Notes under the pieces: model-generated
Database searches by the model: none
Told to the model about the DNA's origin: nothing
What the model saw: only the letters and a program-made list of their open reading frames with translations
Shown: positions 44,881-52,697 of the stretch, one piece after another
Position numbering within the stretch: the stretch's first letter is position 1
Layout: every line of letters begins with the position of its first letter
Assembly (NCBI GenBank): GCA_944392275.1
Contig: CALXWA010000001.1
Span: forward strand, 192,737-256,736
DNA: 64,000 nt
Source of the DNA: an uncultured Alphaproteobacteria bacterium
Lineage (GTDB): Bacteria; Pseudomonadota; Alphaproteobacteria; RF32; CAG-239
Reading direction: 5' to 3'
Position numbers and translations under genes: made by a program

Positions 44881-45180
44881 TTTTGTATCACGAAAACGGG
44901 GAAACAGGCCTTTTGACAGGCACCCTCACGCAGGGAACAAACTGAAAACCTATGACGACTAATCCATTGGTATTAGCACCGCAAAATAACCCCTCCGAAG
45001 GCGGCTGGCGGAATATAAATAGGGCACGGCTGATGATGTCAGTTAGAAGTCGGGGCAATATCTGTGCTCATTGATAACCCCAGCATTTAAAATTTGGTTC
45101 TTGTTCGGATTTTAAATGTGCCAACCGGAAAAGCAGGTGGAAGGTTCGCATTGGCGGTGTGCGGATTTTAAGGAAACATA
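44881..45180. other. GC-rich patch of unknown type, candidate structured RNA or short conserved ORF
   Basis: In an 870-bp stretch without an assigned gene, 44941-45180 has about 108 G or C in 240 bp by hand count (45%), against very AT-rich flanks. Several small inverted repeats are seen: CATTTAAAAT/ATTTTAAATG (45084-45093 and 45109-45118) and CCCT/AGGG near 44923-44935. It also holds a 40-codon frame from ATG 44952 to TGA 45074 (MTTNPLVLAPQNNPS at its start). No known RNA class (RNase P, tmRNA, group I or II core) could be recognised. Either an RNA gene or a phage-like short coding region would explain the composition. Confidence 0.45.
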
Positions 45181-45211
45181 CTTAATATAACCAAAACAAG
45201 AAAGCAAACTC

Positions 45212-45281
45212 AACGGATATGCTATACTCTTTTTTACCCTCTGTTTATGGGTAAAAAGAGCAAATCTAACGGATATACTAT
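45212..45281. other. Hairpin flanked by a direct repeat
   Basis: AACGGATATGCTAT (45212-45225) and AACGGATATACTAT (45268-45281) flank a hairpin with arms CTCTTTTTTACCC (45227-45239) and GGGTAAAAAGAG (45249-45260). This arrangement could be a protein-binding site, replication or transfer origin, or regulatory element of the mobile element. Its function cannot be told from sequence. More small hairpins follow at 45332-45380. Confidence 0.5.
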
Positions 45282-45407
45282 GAAAAATAAATTATCAAAA
45301 AAATAAATTAAGAAAAAAAATTAAATGAGCAATCAAAGATTGCGAAATTTTGCCTGAACGAGCAAAGCGAGTTTAGGCATTAAAATAATTATAAAAAAGG
45401 AGAATAA

Positions 45408-45878
45408 ATGAATTTAGAGAAAACCGCCATAAATGACCGCATAGAAGCCATAATGAAGGATAATGAGTCAATCAACAGCAAATTAAAATACACCTCACCA
45501 GCGAACGAAAAAAAAGCATTACAAGATAAAAAAGCCAAAAACAATAACGAATTAAGAAAAGAAAGAACAAAACGCTATAATTTAGAACAAGAAGATGCCG
45601 AATTTATTAGAGAATGCTGTCAATATCTTCAAAAATTAGGGATAGTAAAAAGCCAAAGGCAATTCAGCCAGCAATTTTTAAATAAAAGCCAAGATTATTT
45701 GGGTATGTTGATTTGTGAAAGAAGACAACCACCAATTAACATATTACACCGACTTATTCAAAATCTTATTCAAATTCAGCCGTTATATGAAGAAAAATAT
45801 ACCATCAGCAATTATTTAGATGTGTTAATTAACCGAGGTAATCAGCTAATCACAAAAAAATTGCTTAAATATCTATAA
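45408..45878 (+). CDS. Element-encoded protein with DUF6626-like C-terminal part
   Basis: A 156-aa protein. The first 65 residues are a charged coiled-coil-like helix (KALQDKKAKNNNELRKERTK). The second half, LGIVKSQRQFSQQFLNKSQD followed by YLGMLICERRQPP, resembles the small helix-turn-helix-like DUF6626 proteins found in Alphaproteobacteria and their mobile elements; that match is from memory. It could be a DNA-binding regulator of the element. The ATG follows AAAAAAGGAGAATAA. Confidence 0.6.
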   Translation: MNLEKTAINDRIEAIMKDNESINSKLKYTSPANEKKALQDKKAKNNNELRKERTKRYNLEQEDAEFIRECCQYLQKLGIVKSQRQFSQQFLNKSQDYLGMLICERRQPPINILHRLIQNLIQIQPLYEEKYTISNYLDVLINRGNQLITKKLLKYL

Positions 45879-45949
45879 ATTAACCCTACTTTCAATTTTC
45901 GTTAATTGATGAATTTTGATTTTTACAAAAGAAAATTAAGGATAAAAAA

Positions 45950-46135
45950 ATGGAAATAATCAGAGCATATCAACAGTTGATGACCTACAATAAAAAATAT
46001 TCATACCTACAAAGCGATGGTAAAATAGTGTTTAATCAAAATTGGGCTTGGATTGTCGTATTCCAAGCCCTAAATAAAAGAAATTTTGCTATTGTAAAAT
46101 ATGATAACGGAAAATATACCGTAATTGAAATTTAA
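45950..46135 (+). CDS. Small hypothetical protein of the mobile element, 61 aa
   Basis: A 61-aa protein starting MEIIRAYQQLMTYNKKYSYL, with aromatic-rich sequence and no membrane helix. The ATG is preceded by AAGGATAAAAAA. No family recognised. A hairpin follows its stop codon. Confidence 0.5.
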   Translation: MEIIRAYQQLMTYNKKYSYLQSDGKIVFNQNWAWIVVFQALNKRNFAIVKYDNGKYTVIEI

Positions 46136-46141
46136 AAAGAA

Positions 46142-46167
46142 AAGACCGTATAAAAATATACGGTCTT
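46142..46167. terminator. Hairpin between the 61-aa gene and the beta-barrel gene
   Basis: AAGACCGTAT and ATACGGTCTT form a perfect 10-bp stem with an AAAAAT loop. A T run is weak on the plus strand; on the minus strand it is followed by a T-rich tract, so it may terminate the beta-barrel gene at 46203. Confidence 0.65.
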
Positions 46168-46202
46168 GTCCTATGAAAAAAACTATTACTTACCTGACAA
46201 GG

Positions 46203-46820
46203 TTAGAAAGCATATCTTGCACCAAGCAGGAACTCATGAGAAGTAGAGTCAAATTTTACCTTACCCCAATCTTCTTTAATAGTAACATCGCCGGAGTCCA
46301 TATATCTATAACCGGCATCCAAAGAAAGGTTGTCAGTCATAGCATAAGAAACGCCAGCACCGACCTGCCAAGCAAAATTTGTTTTGCTTTTGCTGATGCT
46401 TTCGTCTGTCTCTGCAACTTTACCTTTTAGGCGAGCCATACCGATACCAGCACCGACATAAGGAGTAAATTTAGTTCCTGTGTCAATATCATAGTAAGCA
46501 TTCAACATAATGGAGTTATTTTCCAAAGAGTTCTTCCAGGATCCGCCGTCTTCGGTGTATTTCTTTTCAGCATCTTCGTGAATATTTAATTCAAGTTCGG
46601 TTCTTACCGCACCTGCTTTAATACCGTAAGCGAAACTGCCGCCCAATACATTGTCATCGGCTTTTTCTTTTTCCCCACCATCTTCTTCCGTATATTTAAC
46701 GTCATTAGACATATCGGAATAGGTCAATTTACCAGATACATATTGTTTCAGTTCAACAGCGTTTGCATTTGCAGCAAACAAGCAAGCAGCAACTCCTGCC
46801 AATAATAAAGTTTTATTCAT
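46203..46820 (-). CDS. Outer-membrane beta-barrel protein carried by the element
   Basis: A 205-aa protein with signal peptide MNKTLLLAGVAACLFAANANA. Alternating strands follow the small opacity/OmpA-like barrel pattern: KFTPYVGAGIGMARLKGKV, TNFAWQVGAGVSYAMTDNLS and LDAGYRYMDSGD, ending in a C-terminal aromatic GARYAF, the outer-membrane insertion signal. Similar proteins belong to the surface antigen (Msp/P44-like) group of Alphaproteobacteria. The N-terminal half has acidic, variable-looking loops (EEDGGEKEKADDN). It is the clearest cargo gene of the element. Confidence 0.85.
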   Translation of the reverse strand: MNKTLLLAGVAACLFAANANAVELKQYVSGKLTYSDMSNDVKYTEEDGGEKEKADDNVLGGSFAYGIKAGAVRTELELNIHEDAEKKYTEDGGSWKNSLENNSIMLNAYYDIDTGTKFTPYVGAGIGMARLKGKVAETDESISKSKTNFAWQVGAGVSYAMTDNLSLDAGYRYMDSGDVTIKEDWGKVKFDSTSHEFLLGARYAF

Positions 46821-46859
46821 TATATTTTTTCCTTTTATAAAAGTTTTTTACATAACAAA

Positions 46860-46897
46860 CTGTTCAATCAGCTAAAATATTGCTAAAAACTGAACAG
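46860..46897. repeat. Inverted repeat upstream of the beta-barrel gene
   Basis: CTGTTCA (46860-46866) and TGAACAG (46891-46897) flank 24 bp containing GCTAAAA twice. It is 40 bp upstream of the beta-barrel start and could be an operator. The remaining 210 bp up to the recombinase gene at 47106 is AT-rich with no clear signal. Confidence 0.4.
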
Positions 46898-47105
46898 ATT
46901 TATCCCAAAAAATATATAAGAAACAAAAACAAACAATAGAATCCAAGAAAAAACAAGAAAATCAAAGAGACAGGGATAAAAAAATAAATTTATTTGACTT
47001 TTAAAAAGATAGATATAGTATGGAAAAGAATTGTTCCTTTATTTTCAATCACATACAAGTATTTAAAACTTAATCTTTTTAATAAATAAATTAAAAGGAT
47101 TAGTT

Positions 47106-47702
47106 ATGATTTACGCATATATTAGAATATCAACTGACTTACAACATCAGGAAAACCAAAAATTTGAAATAGAAAATTTTGCTAAAACAAATAATATCAA
47201 TATAGATAAATGGATTATGGAGACAATATCATCAAAAAAGCCATTAGAAGAAAGAAAATTAGGAAAAATATTAAAAAAATTAAAACAAGATGATATTTTA
47301 ATAACTTCCGAAATTTCAAGATTAGGTAGAAATTTATTACAAATTATGTATATACTTCATCACTGTATGAATGTTGGTTGTCAGATATGGACGATTAAAG
47401 ATAATTATAGATTGGGAACAGATATACAGTCGAAGGTATTGGCTTTTGCTTTTGGATTAAGTGCAGAAATAGAAAGAGATTTAATATCACAAAGAACTAA
47501 ACAATGTTTAGCACGATTAAAAGCTGATGGAAAACATATTGGAAGACCAATAGGAAGAAAAAATAAAATAACTAAATTATCTGGAAAAGAAGATTTAATT
47601 GATAAATTATTATCACAAAACATCAAGAAAACTAAAATCGCCAAAATGCTAAATGTAGATTATTCAACATTTTATAAATTCTTAAAACAAAAGGCGGTAT
47701 AA
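47106..47702 (+). CDS. Serine recombinase (invertase/resolvase family), Mpi-like
   Basis: A 198-aa site-specific recombinase. The catalytic serine is Ser9 in YIRISTD. Also present are TSEISRLGRNLLQIM and AFGLSAEIERDLISQRTKQCL, the dimer-interface and E-helix region. The C-terminal helix-turn-helix contains KKTKIAKMLNVDYSTFYKFL. It resembles Bacteroides Mpi-type DNA invertases. It converges with a second, different serine recombinase 8 bp away. The target site is unknown. Confidence 0.92.
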   Translation: MIYAYIRISTDLQHQENQKFEIENFAKTNNINIDKWIMETISSKKPLEERKLGKILKKLKQDDILITSEISRLGRNLLQIMYILHHCMNVGCQIWTIKDNYRLGTDIQSKVLAFAFGLSAEIERDLISQRTKQCLARLKADGKHIGRPIGRKNKITKLSGKEDLIDKLLSQNIKKTKIAKMLNVDYSTFYKFLKQKAV

Positions 47703-47709
47703 ATCCGCC

Positions 47710-48258
47710 TTATTTTTCTATATAGCTATATACAGTTGGTCTAGTAATTTCAAATTTTCTCGCAATTTCAGCAACGGCAACACCATTTTTATATAAATTA
47801 TTTAATTCTTTTACTTGTTCATCAGATAATTTATTTTTACCACCTTTATATTTTCCTTTCGCTTTTGCCAAAGCGACACCTTCTCTAACTCTATCGTTAA
47901 TCAATGAACGCTCTAAAGAACTAACAGCTGCCAGCATTGTCATCATCATTTCTTGATAAGGGTCTTTTTTATCAGGAGAGAATATTAAATTTTCTTTATG
48001 AAATTTAATTGTTGCACCTGCGTTGTTTATTTCTTCAACTATATTTAATAAATCTCTGGTATTTCTTGCAAGTCTGTCCATTGAATGAACATTTACAATA
48101 TCTCCGGCACGCAAATTTGATAATAAAGCTTCCAACTGTGGACGTTCTCTATTCTTTCCTGATAATTTATCTTCATATTCCCTATCACAATGAACATCAA
48201 TTAACTGTCTTTCGGTAGATTGGATTAAAGTTGAAACTCTTTTATAATTAAAAATCAT
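47710..48258 (-). CDS. Serine recombinase (resolvase family)
   Basis: A 182-aa resolvase/invertase. The catalytic serine is Ser9 in NYKRVST. VHSMDRLARNTRDLLNIVEE carries the catalytic Arg residues of the SxxxRxxR type, and the long E-helix is MLAAVSSLERSLINDRVREG. The C-terminal domain has EQVKELNNLYKNGVAVAEIA and FEITRPTVYSYIE, a Hin-like helix-turn-helix. Its promoter region carries four copies of a TGTAAAATC-type motif, which may be its binding or recombination site. Confidence 0.92.
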   Translation of the reverse strand: MIFNYKRVSTLIQSTERQLIDVHCDREYEDKLSGKNRERPQLEALLSNLRAGDIVNVHSMDRLARNTRDLLNIVEEINNAGATIKFHKENLIFSPDKKDPYQEMMMTMLAAVSSLERSLINDRVREGVALAKAKGKYKGGKNKLSDEQVKELNNLYKNGVAVAEIARKFEITRPTVYSYIEK

Positions 48259-48275
48259 TTTTAAAATTCCTCAAA

Positions 48276-48394
48276 TGTAAAATCAATATCTATAATATGA
48301 CTTTACAATATATAAAAAGTGTAAAATAGTCAAGCGTTTTATGTTAGATTTTACACTTTTTTATAATTAAATTTGATTATAGTTTGATTTTACA
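48276..48394. promoter_or_regulatory. Repeat-rich site upstream of the serine recombinase, res-like
   Basis: TGTAAAATC or its complement appears at 48276-48284, 48320-48328 (last base A), 48347-48355 and 48386-48394, two in each orientation. The middle pair forms a perfect 14-bp inverted repeat (48314-48327 and 48348-48361) around a 20-nt spacer. This is how a resolvase res site or operator often looks. The rest of the 304-bp gap to 48562 is AT-rich with no other signal seen. Confidence 0.6.
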
Positions 48395-48562
48395 AGTATT
48401 TGAGCCACTTCCAAACAATCAGACATAACAAAAAAATATAATAAAACTATATTATAACTATTATTTAATAATCTTTGTGTATAAGAGAAATACAATAATT
48501 GACATTAGAAATATAATATTTCCATAATTTAACATCATTAACATATATACGGAGAATAAAAA

Positions 48563-49015
48563 ATGGCTGAAAATTCTAACTCAAACAATAAAAAAACAAC
48601 ATTAAACTTTACTGGTCTTGATATGAATGTAGAAAAAGCAAATGTATTTAACGCAAAAGTTAATTCAATCAAGGCAAAAATCGCAGATAGCATTCAAAAA
48701 AATCTCAATTACGAAAACAGTATCGAAAACAAATCAGCTCCTGCATCTCAATTATCGCCATCTATGCGTATTTTGAAGGATAGCGGAGATTACACTGTAA
48801 TTACCTTACGTTGTGGTGCTTATCCAATTTTTAAGAACACAACTAAAAAAAGCGAATACACACACACTAAAATTTTATCTTCATTAAAATCAATGCTTGA
48901 TGAAGGACAATTTGATGAAGAAATAAAGGCATACGCCAAGAAAAAACGCACCAGAAAATCAAACGAAGATGAAACAGAAGAAAATTCATCTAAAAACAAA
49001 ACAAAGAAAAAATAA
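48563..49015 (+). CDS. Hypothetical protein of the mobile element, 150 aa
   Basis: A 150-aa soluble protein with an Asn/Ser/Lys-rich N-terminus, a more structured middle (LSPSMRILKDSGDYTVITLR, CGAYPIFKNTTKKSEYTHTK) and a low-complexity Lys/Glu/Asn tail. No family recognised. The ATG follows GGAGAATAAAAA. It converges with the integrase gene. Confidence 0.6.
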   Translation: MAENSNSNNKKTTLNFTGLDMNVEKANVFNAKVNSIKAKIADSIQKNLNYENSIENKSAPASQLSPSMRILKDSGDYTVITLRCGAYPIFKNTTKKSEYTHTKILSSLKSMLDEGQFDEEIKAYAKKKRTRKSNEDETEENSSKNKTKKK

Positions 49016-49027
49016 TCTATAATAATG

Positions 49028-49053
49028 GGAGAGTTAATTAACTCTCCTTTTTC
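49028..49053. terminator. Palindromic terminator between converging genes
   Basis: A perfect 20-bp palindrome (GGAGAGTTAA with its complement) is followed by TTTTTC. The integrase stop codon lies in its right arm. Confidence 0.7.
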
Positions 49054-50876
49054 TTTGTCTTCTTTTTTGATAATTCATAATCACCAGTTGAAAAATCTTT
49101 TTGAGATGGGTCATATGCAAGTTTGTGTAATATTTGTTTTAAACATGGATAATCTATTTTCTTTAACTCGCGATTAAGCAATGAAATATTGATGTTTTTA
49201 CCATAAATTGATTGCCCTATACCTTTATTAGCCCATCCACCAAGAGCATTTTGGACTTCTGTTGATATTTTTTTTGCAATAGCATGTTCTTCAAAACAAT
49301 ATCTAAAACTATGAAATACAATTTTATTTGCTGTTATACCGAGTTTATCAAGATAACGAGCAAACCAATGACCGACAGCACCTGAAAATTGATTTTTTTT
49401 GGTATATTCAATAGTGTAAAAAATCCACTCTTTTTTATTTGTTTTTAATTTTTTTACAAAATCAATGAAACCTAAAAATATAAGAGCCGGGTGTATAGGC
49501 ACAATTCTTTTAGAATGCTTGTTTTTTAATGATTGTTTGGGATGTGTGTCACAAATATTAAAACACCATATGCCTTTTACTTTGATAATATCTTCCACTC
49601 GTAATTGGCAAATCTCGTTAATCCGAGCACCTGAAAATAAGGCAATTAAAGGAACCCAGAACTTTACAAATTCATAACGGCTATATCTATTGGGATAGGT
49701 TTCTGGATTGAATATCTTTTTTAAATCTTTATCAGAAAATCCAATGCGTGCAGGATCTTTATTTAATAATGGCGTTGTAATATTTTTCTTAAAATCATTC
49801 GGTATAATGCCTTCATCAACTGCAAATTTTAATAATTCTTGAAAAGATATTAAATGAGCTTTGATTGTTTTTAGAGAGATACATTTTTCATTATCAATCG
49901 GAAGTAAAATACTATTCAATCTCTTGTTCGGATATAAAAATTGCCATCTTTTGGGCACTCTATGAATATCAATAGAAATTCTTTTGCAATCTTCTGCCGT
50001 TATATCGTCAATACAATCTTTTTCAAGAAGGGCGAAAATAGTTTTTAAATGTGTTCTTTTAGAATCTACAGAACTTTGTTTTATTTTTTTACGTAAATTA
50101 TGAACCGTTATCATTCGGTCAAATAAAGTAGTCCAAAGAGTTTTTATTTTTCGTTGTTTTTCTATTCTCTTATTAGCTATGTCTTGGCAAGTGGTTGTTA
50201 ATTTTCTGATTAGCGGATTTATATTAGCATACTTAACCGCAGTATCATCAGTATTATGAATATCATTTATCAATTTTTCATTATAACTCTCTACCTGCTG
50301 AAACTTATTTACATATGATTTAAACCAATCAGCGGTTTCCAAATTACGATATGTAGATGGAGATGTTGGGATATTGGTTAATCCACGCATAATTTTTTCT
50401 AAAACATTTTTTAATGTAATATGCGTGTCAGGTTGTTGATAGAGCCATAATAGATAAGAGTTGAGGTATTTTCCTGCACAAAATGTTATATCACCACTAG
50501 TAAAAACAGAAACCTCTCTAAAATCTGCTTTACCTTTTTCAATATTATTAAAATTATCTTCACAAAACTTTTGCACTTCTTCCAATCTATGAATTAAAAG
50601 AGCGTCAATATCAGCATCATCCATCGTAATGCCGAAAGGGTGTGTTCTCTTGCTAATTTTCAATGCAACAACCTTTAAAAAATCAATAAATTTATCCATT
50701 GCGAGGGATTCTTTGGGATATTGTTTTATCGCCGTATAATAATCCCTTGTGCCAAGAGAATAAATCAACTCTTTGCGAAGTGCAAGAGGTTGCAAAATTC
50801 TGGGGATAGCAACCCTAATATAGAATACATGAAGCCGACGAGTTAGACGGGGATATCTTGACCGATTCTGTAACAC
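49038..50876 (-). CDS. Tyrosine recombinase (phage-type integrase)
   Basis: A 612-aa site-specific recombinase that probably inserted the element into tRNA-Ser. The catalytic C-terminal domain shows GARINEICQLR with the first Arg, HSFRY with His522 and Arg525, GGW with Trp548 in place of the second His, and the nucleophile Tyr558 in SIYGKN. The N-terminal part MLQNRSRYPRLTRRLHVFYI is typical of DUF6538-type integrases. The start is a GTG at 50876; no ATG is available upstream before a stop. It is transcribed away from the tRNA and lies 84 bp from the att repeat. Confidence 0.93.
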   Translation of the reverse strand: MLQNRSRYPRLTRRLHVFYIRVAIPRILQPLALRKELIYSLGTRDYYTAIKQYPKESLAMDKFIDFLKVVALKISKRTHPFGITMDDADIDALLIHRLEEVQKFCEDNFNNIEKGKADFREVSVFTSGDITFCAGKYLNSYLLWLYQQPDTHITLKNVLEKIMRGLTNIPTSPSTYRNLETADWFKSYVNKFQQVESYNEKLINDIHNTDDTAVKYANINPLIRKLTTTCQDIANKRIEKQRKIKTLWTTLFDRMITVHNLRKKIKQSSVDSKRTHLKTIFALLEKDCIDDITAEDCKRISIDIHRVPKRWQFLYPNKRLNSILLPIDNEKCISLKTIKAHLISFQELLKFAVDEGIIPNDFKKNITTPLLNKDPARIGFSDKDLKKIFNPETYPNRYSRYEFVKFWVPLIALFSGARINEICQLRVEDIIKVKGIWCFNICDTHPKQSLKNKHSKRIVPIHPALIFLGFIDFVKKLKTNKKEWIFYTIEYTKKNQFSGAVGHWFARYLDKLGITANKIVFHSFRYCFEEHAIAKKISTEVQNALGGWANKGIGQSIYGKNINISLLNRELKKIDYPCLKQILHKLAYDPSQKDFSTGDYELSKKKTKKKES

Positions 50877-50923
50877 TTTGCTGTAACACCTCTGATTTTG
50901 GGTGTTTTAAATGTGTTTTACTT

Positions 50924-50955
50924 AAAAAAATAACCCGTTATTTCAACGGGTTATC
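50924..50955 (-). terminator. Terminator of tRNA-Ser supplied by the element
   Basis: On the minus strand ATAACCCGTT and AACGGGTTAT form a 10-bp stem with a 5-nt loop, then seven T residues. It matches the similar hairpin at the other end of the element (44582), so the insertion kept a terminator behind the tRNA. Confidence 0.8.
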
Positions 50956-50959
50956 AATG

Positions 50960-50980
50960 AATTGGCGGAGAGGCAGAGAT
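50960..50980. repeat. Right attachment-site repeat within tRNA-Ser
   Basis: Identical to 44619-44639. It covers the T-arm/acceptor 3' strand of the tRNA gene and 3 bp beyond CCA. Confidence 0.92.
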
Positions 50981-51052
50981 TCGAACTCTGGGAGGGGTCG
51001 CCCCCTCGACGGTTTTCAAGACCGCTGCATTAAACCACTCTGCCACCTCTCC
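50963..51052 (-). tRNA. tRNA-Ser (anticodon UGA)
   Basis: A 90-nt class II tRNA read on the minus strand. The acceptor stem is GGAGAGG with CCTCTCC, discriminator G, CCA encoded. The anticodon loop CTTGAAA gives anticodon TGA, decoding UCA. The long variable arm (GAGGGGGCGACCCCTC region) and the T-loop TTCGAAT are present. Its 3' end is the integration site of the element. Confidence 0.96.
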
Positions 51053-51078
51053 ATGGTTTATAAGCAAATTACGAAAAA

Positions 51079-51107
51079 CTTTTACATAAATATTTATCAA
51101 ACGTCAA
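51079..51107 (-). promoter_or_regulatory. Putative promoter of tRNA-Ser
   Basis: On the minus strand TTGACG (51102-51107), a 17-nt spacer and TAAAAG (51079-51084), about 27 bp before the tRNA 5' end. Confidence 0.55.
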
Positions 51108-51210
51108 GCATTATTTTTTATCTGTATAATTTTTTTTATGCTTTTACAAGAAAAGAAAAAGACGTAAAGTTAAGGTAAAAATAATATTCACAATTTCAAG
51201 AGGGTAGAGA

Positions 51211-52224
51211 ATGGAAAATAAAGCAAAATCTTCTTTATTGATATCATTAATAACGATTTTAAGCTTTTTTTGCATCGGTTTGGGGATTGTTTCTCTGATT
51301 GCGGCAAACTGGCAACAAATACCCGCGTGGCTCAAAATAACAACAGATATGGTTTTGATGCTTTTATTGGTGTGGCAAATTATTCGCACCTATCCGCAGA
51401 CAAACCATTGGACAGAGGCATGCCTGATTTTATACGGCATATTAATTATGGCAACCATTGGATTGATTGCTCAGATTTTTCAGCTTAGTTCAGAAAGTTT
51501 TTCGGCTGTTTTAATGCTTTGGAGTCTGTTAAGTGCCCCAATAGTATTGGTTGTAAAAACTATGGCTTTTCCATTCTTTTGGATTCCTTTGTTTTTGGGA
51601 TCTTTTTATGATTTGTTTCTCTTTGATAGCAACAATTCAGATATGACGATCTGGATGGGATATTTGTTTGTTTTAAGCTTTTTATATCAGGTAATGCAAA
51701 GATATTCGGTATTGCCGCAAAAGTTTATAAAAGCCTTTGCTCTTTGGCTAATAATCGGGATCACAATGTCATTTTTCTTATTAAATGTTATGGGAAGTTT
51801 TGCTTTTACCAAGGATATTAATATTTATATTGTCATGATCGTTGTTCTCATGTGGGGTGGCGTTTTTTATATCAACAAAAAAGAAAAACAAACTTTCCTT
51901 CTGCCGGCAATTTTGGGAATATTGGGGATTTATTTTATCTGGTCGGCTTTTGGCGGAGCAAACGGAACCTTGTTGCGATTTCTGATAACGGTTATTGCGT
52001 TGTCTGTTGTCGGGGCTTATGCTTATCGAACCAACAAAAGAAAACTTTTGATTTTATCCGCCATTTTAATTGCCGGAAGAATATTTTTTCTGTTTATTGA
52101 ATTGTTCGGAACATTAATGAATACCGGGATAATTCTGATTTTTAGCGGAATATTTTTAATCTTAAGCCTTAAAATTATAGCCAAAATAACATCCCCCTCA
52201 ATGAAAGGAGAACGCAATGAGTAA
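51211..52224 (+). CDS. DUF2157 membrane protein
   Basis: A 337-aa inner-membrane protein with about ten helices. The opening (SFFCIGLGIVSLIAANWQQI, PAWLKITTDMVLML) is the DUF2157 signature with the conserved AANW. Function unknown. The 3' end overlaps the next gene by 8 bp. In many bacteria DUF2157 is paired or fused with a GDYXXLXY protein, and that pairing is seen here. Confidence 0.88.
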   Translation: MENKAKSSLLISLITILSFFCIGLGIVSLIAANWQQIPAWLKITTDMVLMLLLVWQIIRTYPQTNHWTEACLILYGILIMATIGLIAQIFQLSSESFSAVLMLWSLLSAPIVLVVKTMAFPFFWIPLFLGSFYDLFLFDSNNSDMTIWMGYLFVLSFLYQVMQRYSVLPQKFIKAFALWLIIGITMSFFLLNVMGSFAFTKDINIYIVMIVVLMWGGVFYINKKEKQTFLLPAILGILGIYFIWSAFGGANGTLLRFLITVIALSVVGAYAYRTNKRKLLILSAILIAGRIFFLFIELFGTLMNTGIILIFSGIFLILSLKIIAKITSPSMKGERNE

Positions 52225-52618
52225 AAAAAGAATTTTAATATTACTTTTGCTACCGATTGTTTACTTTATCGGGTGGATAAGCTATTTGGTTGTTGCAGAA
52301 ATCGGCGTGCCGCAAGTCAAAATTTATGCCGAAGGTTATGATCCACGAGACTTACTTTCCGGGCACTATCTGCAGCTTAAGCTTAATTGGCAAAAAACAG
52401 ATTGCCTCCAGTTTGAAGACCGTAAGTGCCCCAAAGACCGCTTTGCTCCCGTTTATCGATTTTACATTCCGGAGCAAGAGGCACAAAATTTAGAAAAACT
52501 TATCCGTAATCCGGATACAAAAACAGAATTAATTTTTACGTATCCGGAAAAAAGAGAACCTAAAATCAAAGAATTGTGGATAAACGGGAGCAAATGGTCA
52601 CAGGCCTTAAAAGAATAA
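52217..52618 (+). CDS. GDYXXLXY-type membrane-anchored protein
   Basis: A 133-aa protein with one N-terminal helix (LLLLPIVYFIGWISYLVV). YDPRDLLSGHYLQLKLNW corresponds to the GDYxxLxY motif region of the family, with GHYLQLKL. The rest is a small extracytoplasmic beta domain. It overlaps the DUF2157 gene by 8 bp and has AAAGGAGAACGCA as ribosome-binding site. Function unknown. Confidence 0.85.
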   Translation: MSKKRILILLLLPIVYFIGWISYLVVAEIGVPQVKIYAEGYDPRDLLSGHYLQLKLNWQKTDCLQFEDRKCPKDRFAPVYRFYIPEQEAQNLEKLIRNPDTKTELIFTYPEKREPKIKELWINGSKWSQALKE

Positions 52619-52697
52619 AAATAAAGTTTTAGTTTAAGCTTTCTTTACCAATTTGTCTTACAACTAAAAAAGATAATATGTATACAGATTCTGAAAG

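Larger units (their letters stand above)
44619..50980. mobile_element. Integrative element in the 3' end of tRNA-Ser(UGA), about 6.3 kb
   Basis: A 21-bp direct repeat, the 3' end of the tRNA-Ser gene plus 3 bp, bounds the element at 44619-44639 and 50960-50980. A tyrosine integrase gene sits next to the tRNA side, in the position typical of tRNA-targeting islands. Contents are two serine recombinases, an outer-membrane beta-barrel gene, four small hypotheticals and a GC-rich patch. Coding and intergenic DNA is more AT-rich than the flanking core genes. No relaxase, replication or phage structural genes are seen, so it may be a defective or satellite-type element. Confidence 0.9.

Noticed and set aside
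44881-45180. tmRNA, RNase P RNA or group I/II intron
   Set aside because: Their conserved core motifs could not be found by eye. The patch is kept as unclassified.
46821-47105. Invertible promoter of the beta-barrel gene
   Set aside because: Only a 7-bp inverted repeat is present, closer to an operator than to recombination sites; no flanking pair matches the serine recombinase repeats.
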